This document shows positions 19,456 through 25,936 of a stretch of DNA of 64,000 bases, piece by piece. Made by a program: the position numbers and the translations under genes. Source of the stretch: Psychroflexus planctonicus (GTDB lineage: Bacteria; Bacteroidota; Bacteroidia; Flavobacteriales; Flavobacteriaceae); NCBI RefSeq assembly GCF_014640195.1, contig NZ_BMGM01000003.1:186001-250000 (forward strand), given 5' to 3'. A model generated the notes under the pieces. The model was not told the DNA's origin. It saw only the letters and a list, made by a program, of their open reading frames with translations, and did not search any database. The stretch's first letter is position 1. Each line of letters starts with the position of its first letter.

Positions 19456-19483
19456 GATTGGCTTAAGATTGGTTTAGTCTTGT
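19451..19483 (+). promoter_or_regulatory. Tandem 11-bp direct repeats, likely response-regulator binding site
   Basis: CTTAAGATTGG occurs twice back to back (19451-19461 and 19462-19472). A third, degenerate unit TTTAGTCTTGT follows (6 of 11 identical). The 11-bp period is that of OmpR/PhoB winged-helix dimers. The first repeat begins inside the end of the kinase gene. A TTATTTTG box (7/8 match to TAnnTTTG) lies at 19505-19512, before the ATG at 19529, so the repeats would sit near -66 to -45. Binding by the adjacent regulator is an inference. Confidence 0.6.
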
Positions 19484-19528
19484 ACTTCTCTCACCAATAT
19501 GGCGTTATTTTGTTAAATAAAATACGTC

Positions 19529-19957
19529 ATGAAAAAAATATTTTTCCTCTTATTCATTTGCATTAGTTTCACATCTATTGCGCAAAATTGGCAACTTGAT
19601 TTTGAACAAGCTAAACAACAAGCACAACAAGAAAAAAAGAACATACTTCTTGTTTTTTCAGGTTCAGACTGGTGTGCACCATGCATTAAGTTAGATCACG
19701 AAATTTGGCAATCGGATGTTTTTGAAGCGCATGCCAGAGAAAATTTGGTGATGGTAAAAGCCGATTTTCCAAAACGAAAAAACAACCAACTCCCAGAAGA
19801 ACAAAGCAAAAAAAATGCAGCCTTAGCCGAACGCTACAACCCCAACGGCTACTTCCCATTCGTCATCTTACTAAATGCAAAGGGAGAAATAATCAACCAG
19901 CTAGGGTATAAAAATTTAGCCCCTAAAGCCTACATCAACGCCATCTATGAAAACTAA
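19529..19957 (+). CDS. Exported thioredoxin-like protein, first gene of ApbE operon
   Basis: 142 residues with a signal peptide (MKKIFFLLFICISFTSIAQ) and a thioredoxin fold. Redox motif WCAPC has Cys49 and Cys52, and cis-Pro lies in GYFPFVILLN. It resembles the thioredoxin_7/DsbD-gamma type that reduces or oxidises thiols in the periplasm. Its 3' end overlaps the ApbE gene by 11 bp. A natural client is the downstream DUF4266 lipoprotein with two C-terminal cysteines, but that is an inference from context. Confidence 0.88.
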   Translation: MKKIFFLLFICISFTSIAQNWQLDFEQAKQQAQQEKKNILLVFSGSDWCAPCIKLDHEIWQSDVFEAHARENLVMVKADFPKRKNNQLPEEQSKKNAALAERYNPNGYFPFVILLNAKGEIINQLGYKNLAPKAYINAIYEN

Positions 19958-20930
19958 CCTATTATTTGCAATTGTCTTCCTGTGGGTTAATTTTTCCTAT
20001 AGCCAATCCATTTACAAACGAGATTTAGGTTTGATGGGAAGCAAATTTGACATCACCGTAGTAGCCAATTCAGAAGAAGAAGGCAATACGTTTATCGATA
20101 AGGCAGTTCAAGAAATACAGCGCATAGAAAATTTGATTTCTTCCTGGAAAGCCACTTCGCAAACCTCTGTCATCAACCAAAATGCAGGCATAAAACCCGT
20201 AAAAGTAGATGACGAGCTATTTCAACTTATCAAACGAAGCATAGCCATTTCCAAAATTACAGACGGTGCTTTCGATTTAAGTTATGCTGCCATAGATCGC
20301 ATTTGGAATTTTAATGGCCAAGAAACCCCAATGCCAAGTCCATCTGAAATAGCAGCCTCTGTAGAAAAAATCGGTTATCAATACATCGAATTAAACGAAA
20401 AAGAAAGCAGTGTTTTCCTTACCAAAAAAGGAATGAAAATAGGCTTTGGAGCCATTGGAAAAGGCTATGCTGCAGACAAAGCAAAGGATCTCTTGATAAA
20501 AGCGGGTGTTACAGCAGGCATTATCAATGCCTCTGGCGACATGAATACATGGGGAAAACAACCCAATGGAAATCCATGGAAAATTGCCATTACCAATCCG
20601 TTGGACAAAACAAAAAACTACGGTTTGTTTGAACTAGAAAATCAAACAGTAGTTACTTCTGGCAACTACGAAAAGTTTGTAATTATTGATGGGAAACGCT
20701 ACGCGCATATCATCGATCCTCGCACTGGTATGCCCACACAAGGAATTTTAAGCGTAAGTGTTTTTGCTACAAAAGCAGAACTGGCCGATGCATTGGCAAC
20801 TTCAATTTTTGTAATGGGCGTAGATGCAGGCTTAAATGTTATTAATCAGCTTCCTCAAGTAGAAGCCATCATTGTAAAAAGCGACGGCAGTTTAGCCACT
20901 TCAACTCACATAAATATTTCAACAAAATGA
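19947..20930 (+). CDS. apbE: FAD:protein FMN transferase (ApbE family)
   Basis: Exported enzyme that transfers FMN from FAD onto a Thr/Ser of extracytoplasmic proteins. 327 residues with signal peptide (MKTNLLFAIVFLWVNFSYSQ). ApbE hallmarks are visible: MGSKFDITV near the N-terminus, FGAIGKGYAADKA, NASGDMNTWG, and the metal/FAD-binding HIIDPRTGMPTQG. It overlaps the thioredoxin gene by 11 bp and the DUF4266 gene by 4 bp. No FMN-bind domain protein (its usual substrate) is encoded nearby, so the flavinylation target is unknown or the enzyme has another role here. Confidence 0.93.
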   Translation: MKTNLLFAIVFLWVNFSYSQSIYKRDLGLMGSKFDITVVANSEEEGNTFIDKAVQEIQRIENLISSWKATSQTSVINQNAGIKPVKVDDELFQLIKRSIAISKITDGAFDLSYAAIDRIWNFNGQETPMPSPSEIAASVEKIGYQYIELNEKESSVFLTKKGMKIGFGAIGKGYAADKAKDLLIKAGVTAGIINASGDMNTWGKQPNGNPWKIAITNPLDKTKNYGLFELENQTVVTSGNYEKFVIIDGKRYAHIIDPRTGMPTQGILSVSVFATKAELADALATSIFVMGVDAGLNVINQLPQVEAIIVKSDGSLATSTHINISTK

Positions 20931-21139
20931 TCAAGACCATTTCAAAACTCGCACTTATTAGCCTGCTATTTACTTCTTGTGTAGCCGTAAAAGAATATGA
21001 AAAAGTAAACCTGAACGATCCAGACATGAAACTCTCGGAGCGAGAATTGGATAAATACAAGTCCACCTTTCAATCCTATCGAGAAGCAGCAGCTGGCGCT
21101 AACGGAGGAAAAACTGGAGGTGGTTGTGGTTGCAACTAA
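20927..21139 (+). CDS. Small DUF4266 lipoprotein with GGGCGCN tail
   Basis: 70 residues. Lipobox LFTSC puts the lipidated Cys at residue 18, giving a mature protein of about 53 residues. It has a conserved-looking NDPDMKLSERELDKY segment, then a flexible SYREAAAGANGGKTGGGCGCN tail with Cys67 and Cys69. I recognise this as DUF4266, a family seen with ApbE and DUF3570 genes; no function is established to my knowledge. The CxC tail could bind metal, form a disulfide with the neighbouring thioredoxin, or carry a modification. It overlaps apbE by 4 bp and precedes DUF3570 by 37 bp. Confidence 0.85.
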   Translation: MIKTISKLALISLLFTSCVAVKEYEKVNLNDPDMKLSERELDKYKSTFQSYREAAAGANGGKTGGGCGCN

Positions 21140-21176
21140 AAAACAACCAGAATTGATACAAAACAACATATAGATT

Positions 21177-22466
21177 ATGAAAAATATACTTTTTTTAGGT
21201 GTTTGTTTCCTCTTGGCACAAAATACGTATTGCCAAAATGATAAAACCTCTGAATACAAAAAGCGAGTACTAGAAAGCACCGAAGTCAATTTGCTATCGA
21301 GCTATTATTCACAAGATGGTGAAAATGCTGCCGTTACAGGTGGACGAGGTACAGAAGAACTAACCGATTTTGCTCCATCCATCAACGTAGCCATTCCCCT
21401 CAATGAAGATGATGTACTGGCCATAGATGCTACTGTTTCAGCTTATACCTCTGCTTCATCTAGCAATATAGACCCTTTTGATGGAGACCAGCCTGCTGAT
21501 CCATTTGTGGCTTCTACTGGGGCTTCAAGACAAGATACTTGGTTTGGACTAACGGCTAACTATTCCCATTCATCCGACGACAGAAACACCATTATCAGCG
21601 GAAACCTTTCCTTTGCAAATGAATATGACTATACCTCTTTTGGATTTGGCGGAAGCCTAACCAAATTATTCAATCAAAAAAACACCGAACTTCAACTGAA
21701 AGCCAATGTTTTTTTTGATACCTGGAATCCACAATATCCTATTGAATTTAGAAATAGCTTTACTATAAGTGACTACGATTTTGAAGGTGAAAGCAACTTT
21801 GCTTCTGGTTATACTGAATTTTCCACTTTAAACAGAAATTCTTACAGTCTTGGAATAAATTTTTCTCAAATTCTCACAAAAAACATTCAAACTGCCTTTA
21901 TGGCTGATTTTGTAATGCAAGACGGATTGCTTTCTACCCCTCATCAACGAGTATATTTTGCAGACATTGCCGATACAGTTATCGAAAACTTTGTTATTGG
22001 AAATGATATTGAACGCTTACCAGATTCCCATTTAAAAATTGCCTTAGGTAACCGAACTAACTTTTATTTGAACGAAAATTTTATTTTAAGAACTTATTAT
22101 CGCTATTACACAGACGATTGGGGAATAGATTCACACACCTTTAAAATGGAAGTGCCTGTAAAAGTGGGCTTAAAATACGCCTTATACCCAATGTATAGAT
22201 ACTATACACAAACCCAAGCAGATGCATTTGGTGCGTATAACAGCTTGCTATCTACACAAGAATTTTACACATCAGATTACGATTTGGCAAGTTATGATGC
22301 CCATCAATATGGGGTAGGCTTTAAATATTACGACCCGCTAAGTAAATTCAACTTAGGTGGTTTTGGTTTAAAAAGCATCAATATAGAATATAATTACTAC
22401 AACCGAACTTCGCAAAACTTTACTGCTCATATTACTTCACTGAGCTTCAATTTTGTAGCAGACTAG
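21177..22466 (+). CDS. DUF3570 outer-membrane beta-barrel protein
   Basis: 429 residues with signal peptide (MKNILFLGVCFLLAQNTYCQ) and alternating strand pattern to the C-terminal aromatic-ended strand (ITSLSFNFVAD), typical of outer-membrane barrels. The N-terminal YYSQDGENAAVTGGRGTEEL and the ASSSNIDPFDG...ASTGASRQDTW segment are the DUF3570 signature. It belongs to the thioredoxin-ApbE-DUF4266 operon; its role is unknown. It may form the outer-membrane end of whatever redox or export process the operon performs. Confidence 0.85.
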   Translation: MKNILFLGVCFLLAQNTYCQNDKTSEYKKRVLESTEVNLLSSYYSQDGENAAVTGGRGTEELTDFAPSINVAIPLNEDDVLAIDATVSAYTSASSSNIDPFDGDQPADPFVASTGASRQDTWFGLTANYSHSSDDRNTIISGNLSFANEYDYTSFGFGGSLTKLFNQKNTELQLKANVFFDTWNPQYPIEFRNSFTISDYDFEGESNFASGYTEFSTLNRNSYSLGINFSQILTKNIQTAFMADFVMQDGLLSTPHQRVYFADIADTVIENFVIGNDIERLPDSHLKIALGNRTNFYLNENFILRTYYRYYTDDWGIDSHTFKMEVPVKVGLKYALYPMYRYYTQTQADAFGAYNSLLSTQEFYTSDYDLASYDAHQYGVGFKYYDPLSKFNLGGFGLKSINIEYNYYNRTSQNFTAHITSLSFNFVAD

Positions 22467-22494
22467 CTAAAAAACAATTTTCAATACCAAAACG

Positions 22495-23067
22495 ATGAAA
22501 CCTTCATATTCTACCCTATATCGAATCGTACACTGGAGCTTAGCAATAAGTTTTATGCTGTTGCTGATTACCATTTTATTAAGACTCACTTGGATGGAAA
22601 AAGAACACATGGCTGGCATCATCAACACCTACTTAACAACCAACGAAGTCAGTTTAACCCAAGACCAATTAATTGTTTTGGCGAAACAAATAAGACAACC
22701 CATGTGGCAATGGCATGTTTATTTAGGGTATGTACTCGTTGGGCTTTTTAGTATTCGCTTTGCCCTTCCTTTTTGGGGTGAAATGAAAATACAAAACCCA
22801 CTGAATAAAACACTTACCACAAAAGAAAAATTTCAACGTTGGGTGTATATCTTCTTCTACTTTTGTGTTTTGACTTCATTAGTAACTGGTTTATTAATAG
22901 AGTTCGGTTCCAAGACTATAAAGAAACCAATGGAAGAAATCCACGAGCTTTCAATATACTACTTGCTTTCATTTATAATTCTTCACCTAGCAGGGGTAGC
23001 TATTGCTGAATTCACAACTCAAAAAGGCATTATTTCAAAAATTATAAGTGGGGGAAATGAAAAATAA
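22495..23067 (+). CDS. Cytochrome b561-type membrane protein
   Basis: 190 residues with four membrane helices. Candidate haem ligands are His13 (YRIVHWSLAIS), His74 (WQWHVYLGYVL), His150 (EIHELSIYYLL) and His164 (IILHLAGV), the spacing of di-haem b561/hydrogenase-type b cytochromes that carry electrons from quinol across the inner membrane. It follows DUF3570 by 28 bp on the same strand. With thioredoxin and ApbE it suggests that the operon moves electrons to the periplasm or cell surface. Electron donor and acceptor are not readable. Confidence 0.82.
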   Translation: MKPSYSTLYRIVHWSLAISFMLLLITILLRLTWMEKEHMAGIINTYLTTNEVSLTQDQLIVLAKQIRQPMWQWHVYLGYVLVGLFSIRFALPFWGEMKIQNPLNKTLTTKEKFQRWVYIFFYFCVLTSLVTGLLIEFGSKTIKKPMEEIHELSIYYLLSFIILHLAGVAIAEFTTQKGIISKIISGGNEK

Positions 23068-23085
23068 AATCATTGACTGTGAGAT

Positions 23086-23547
23086 TTACCGCTTAAACAG
23101 CCGATGGTCAAATTGAAAAGATTCAATAGCTGTCACTTTTACTTTTGAATAGCTAGTATGGATAGGATTTAAAATGTAATTGAATTCTTGCTTTACAATG
23201 GCAGATGGCACTTTTAAAGCTAAAAATTCTTGGCTATCTAAAAATTCATCTCCAATGCGTTGAGTGCTCTCCGAATGCGGAATAGAATCCCAATTTGCAA
23301 GAAGTTGAGCACTATCTATAATTTGTAAAGTTGCATCATCGGGCATTTCAATTTCAATTAAGTAATAATCCTCAGGAATTAAGTCGAAATCTAGATGTAC
23401 TGCTACTTCAAGCTTAGCTAACGAAATATTTTCAGCAGTGTAAAGTGCATATTTATTTCTAGAATTCCACCGGCCACCGTTTAACATAGCGCCTGTGCCT
23501 GTCAAGTCTCTAGTGTATTTTTCTCTTGAAAGTCTATAGAGTTTCAT
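23086..23547 (-). CDS. RES-domain NAD+ phosphorylase toxin
   Basis: Toxin of a RES/Xre type II toxin-antitoxin pair; characterised relatives degrade NAD+. From ATG at 23547 it has 153 residues. It starts MKLYRLSREKYTRDLTGTGA and contains GGRWNSRN (the R-x3-Y-type RES motif region), YTAENISLAKLEVAVHLD and the end-region catalytic motif around FNYILNPIHTSYSKV. A longer in-frame reading from 23715 would overlap the antitoxin gene and lacks family similarity, so I reject it. The antitoxin gene lies 44 bp upstream. Confidence 0.88.
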   Translation of the reverse strand: MKLYRLSREKYTRDLTGTGAMLNGGRWNSRNKYALYTAENISLAKLEVAVHLDFDLIPEDYYLIEIEMPDDATLQIIDSAQLLANWDSIPHSESTQRIGDEFLDSQEFLALKVPSAIVKQEFNYILNPIHTSYSKVKVTAIESFQFDHRLFKR

Positions 23548-23591
23548 TAAGCCGAAATATTCATTAAAAAAACATTCATGTATAATCGCAG

Positions 23592-24167
23592 TTAAGCCAA
23601 AACACCATGTTCTATTCTTGATAGAGCGGTTTCGACGGCTTTGATGCCTTGATTGGTGTCGAGTAAAGACTTGGGTACAATACCACCCAAAGCAATGTTT
23701 GTACGGCTTAACCATTGTGTAAACTTTTCTGTGGAACCAAAAACATCTACCCCATAATCGAAAAGTAAGGTAACTTCAATAAGCTTTTCGGACTGTGTAC
23801 GAGATAAATGCTTTTTATCGGACTTTAAACGGACTAAAGAACGATTGGAAATATGCAATATTTCAGCCCATTCTTGAGAAGAAAAAGGCATTAAGCTTTG
23901 TGCATTTTCAAAGCTTTTATAAGGTAAACCATTTCGGGTAGCCATCACTAGAGTGAAGTAATTTTGGTCGTCGTTTAGGATTTTTGGAAATGAACTGGCA
24001 GTAGATGCTTCTAAGGTATAAGGTGGCTCGGCTACTTCTGAAACTTTAGGGTGAGTCTCATCTGTAGAAGAAGATACATTATATGAATGACTTACTTGAC
24101 TTGATAGCAACGCAGGTGCTAAGACTTTTGATGCGATACGGTTAGGTTGTAAATTATAGGTTTCCAT
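23592..24167 (-). CDS. Xre/MbcA/ParS-like antitoxin (DUF2384)
   Basis: 191 residues from ATG at 24167 (a GTG one codon upstream is also possible). The first ~75 residues are a Ser/Pro-rich linker. Then comes an HTH-like part (SSQEWAEILHISNRSLVRLKSD) and the DUF2384 toxin-neutralising domain (EVTLLFDYGVDVFGSTEKFTQWLSRTNIALGGIVPKSLLDT). It precedes the RES toxin gene on the same strand, the usual order, and probably represses its own promoter. Confidence 0.87.
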   Translation of the reverse strand: METYNLQPNRIASKVLAPALLSSQVSHSYNVSSSTDETHPKVSEVAEPPYTLEASTASSFPKILNDDQNYFTLVMATRNGLPYKSFENAQSLMPFSSQEWAEILHISNRSLVRLKSDKKHLSRTQSEKLIEVTLLFDYGVDVFGSTEKFTQWLSRTNIALGGIVPKSLLDTNQGIKAVETALSRIEHGVLA

Positions 24168-24487
24168 CACAAATTATTTTGTATAAATTTACGCATTTTG
24201 TCTTAAAAAAAATGCCATATGTCAAAATTTAACATTTTTACGTGCCATCTATTTATTGACTTAGGTGTTTAAATATTATCTATAATTTACAATTAATTAG
24301 TTTTTTAAGTTGTATTTACAATGAATCTAAAAATCACTGTTATCTTTGTGTCTCCGTGGTTAAAATATACATCAGCAAAATCAGCACGTTTGGATAATGA
24401 ACAAATCGGCATAACTATTAAGTAGGCGCTTAGTTATATCAATTTAAATTCTTAATTTGACAAGTTAAAGAATACTTCTACAATCAT
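24168..24487. other. Intergenic region upstream of the toxin-antitoxin operon
   Basis: 320 bp, very AT-rich. It should contain the antitoxin promoter (minus strand) and the end of the porin transcript. It holds a copy of the GCG-type dispersed repeat at 24337-24370. I see no clear terminator hairpin and no ORF. Confidence 0.5.
24337..24370. repeat. Dispersed intergenic repeat, copy B (CTTTGTGTCTCCGTGGTTAAA)
   Basis: Degenerate relative of the copies at 11149-11186 and 49730-49767, sharing the pattern CTTTG-GTCT-CG-GGTTAA. Assigned by eye only. Confidence 0.45.
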
Positions 24488-25837
24488 TTAAAAATGCAAC
24501 TTAGTTACAAAGCTAAGCTGTGCAAAATCACTTCGGTTGAAAACAAAGTCGATAGCATTTGAGTTGAAATTTTCTTTAATGATGAATAAGACATCGAATT
24601 CCAGTCCTTTTAGGAAGTTTGTTTGATACGTTAGCCTTGTATTCAGTTGCCAAAATTCATCAATGTTGTATTTATTAAACTGAAAATCGTTTTGTTTAGG
24701 CCCATACATTTGTATCATTTCCAAACCTATTTTTAAATTTGGGTTTTCTAAACGGTAATTTCCTGTAAACAAAATGGCATGTGTATCTCCCAAGCCTTCC
24801 ATTCGTGCTCTAGCTATAGAAGTATAAAACCAATCTCTGCCCAACTCTTTAGGAAAAAGAACTCTACCTGTGGCAAAAGAATAAGAATAAGCGGCTGAAA
24901 ATTTTAACTGAGAAGAATGGTCGTACGCCAATTTTGAACTGATGACCTGTGCATTTTCATCTGGTTGAATGTAACGGTTTTGATAAGCAATTTGACGGCT
25001 GTTTTGCAGTGGGAATTGATACGCATACTGCACACCTGAAGTCCATTTTTTAAATGTATAGTGTACCTCGGCAAAAGAAATTCCCAGCAATTGATCTACA
25101 TAAAACTGATACAAATCTAATTGGAAGGATTTTTTATTGAAAGTGTAATTTAAAAAACCAGCTCCATTGCTCTGAATAAAATCAGCATAATCTGCCACCT
25201 CTCCGTTGGGTTGAAACCCTTGCGAAAACAAGCCTATCGCTTCAGAAAAACCATACCAATTAGCAGTAGAACGCACCAAAACATGACTTAGCCAAGCATA
25301 TTGAATCTTGTGTTTTTCCGAAATTTGATAATCTAACCAATGACCACGATAAGCAAAAGGTCTCATCCTACCATCACTTTGATTAAAAAAAGGAGTATGA
25401 CTACTATAAAAGTTACCCACTTTGGCTTTTAGCTTTTCAGTTTCAAATTGAAGGTAAAATTCATCTAAAGTAAAAATAGAAAAGTCATTCTTATCTAATA
25501 CATTGTAAAGTTCGTATTCCCACTTGGCTGTTTTTTCCGTAATTTCATCCATCTTATTTAGATTAAAATTATCTAAACGTGTAATGTACCGACTACCAAC
25601 ATGAAAACTGAAGTTATTGAATTTTGGACTTACATATGCTAAAAACAAAGCGGTTGCATTGGTTTGATAGTCTTCTAAACCTGGTTGAAGATTCAGCGTA
25701 TTCATATAAAAATTACGCAATTCGCCAGAGAAAATGTGGCGTTCCAAAAAACTATTCCTGTTGGTTGCAGCTTCTTGGCTATAGCTGCAAATTACAAAAG
25801 CAAAACAAAAAAAATAAACGGAGTAATTTAGCTTCAT
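24488..25837 (-). CDS. OprD-like outer-membrane porin
   Basis: 449 residues with signal peptide (MKLNYSVYFFCFAFVICSYS) and a beta-barrel ending in the aromatic strand QLSFVTKLHF. Segments such as FYSSHTPFFNQSDGRMRPFAYRG and ITEKTAKWEYELYN give an OprD-like feel, so a substrate-specific channel is likely. The substrate is unknown. It has its own promoter with a GTAAC-N4-GTTAC palindrome 38 bp upstream, separating it from the iron-uptake operon that ends at 25937. Confidence 0.65.
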   Translation of the reverse strand: MKLNYSVYFFCFAFVICSYSQEAATNRNSFLERHIFSGELRNFYMNTLNLQPGLEDYQTNATALFLAYVSPKFNNFSFHVGSRYITRLDNFNLNKMDEITEKTAKWEYELYNVLDKNDFSIFTLDEFYLQFETEKLKAKVGNFYSSHTPFFNQSDGRMRPFAYRGHWLDYQISEKHKIQYAWLSHVLVRSTANWYGFSEAIGLFSQGFQPNGEVADYADFIQSNGAGFLNYTFNKKSFQLDLYQFYVDQLLGISFAEVHYTFKKWTSGVQYAYQFPLQNSRQIAYQNRYIQPDENAQVISSKLAYDHSSQLKFSAAYSYSFATGRVLFPKELGRDWFYTSIARARMEGLGDTHAILFTGNYRLENPNLKIGLEMIQMYGPKQNDFQFNKYNIDEFWQLNTRLTYQTNFLKGLEFDVLFIIKENFNSNAIDFVFNRSDFAQLSFVTKLHF

Positions 25838-25844
25838 AGTAATG

Positions 25845-25888
25845 CAAATATCCTTGCAAAATTGATGCTAAACAGTAACAAATGTTAC
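25845..25888 (-). promoter_or_regulatory. Crp/Fnr-type operator (GTAAC-AAAT-GTTAC) and -7 box of porin gene
   Basis: Perfect 14-bp palindrome at 25875-25888, extended by A/T on each side. On the minus strand a GATATTTG box (7/8 match to TAnnTTTG) lies at 25852-25845. Palindrome centre to box start is 29.5 bp, identical to the three sister sites in this window. The transcript would start only a few bases before the ATG at 25837. Confidence 0.65.
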
Positions 25889-25936
25889 TAGAAAAAAAGA
25901 AAAGCTATTCCTTCAAATCAAGCAATTTTTTCTGGA

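Noticed and set aside
20966-21289. Minus-strand open frame across the DUF4266 gene
   Set aside because: It overlaps DUF4266 and the start of DUF3570, both well supported with signal sequences; no promoter on the minus strand.
23548-23715. N-terminal extension of the RES toxin by 56 residues
   Set aside because: The extension overlaps the antitoxin gene in another frame and is low-complexity with many Arg, His and Cys. The MKLYRL start at 23547 is the normal start of RES proteins.
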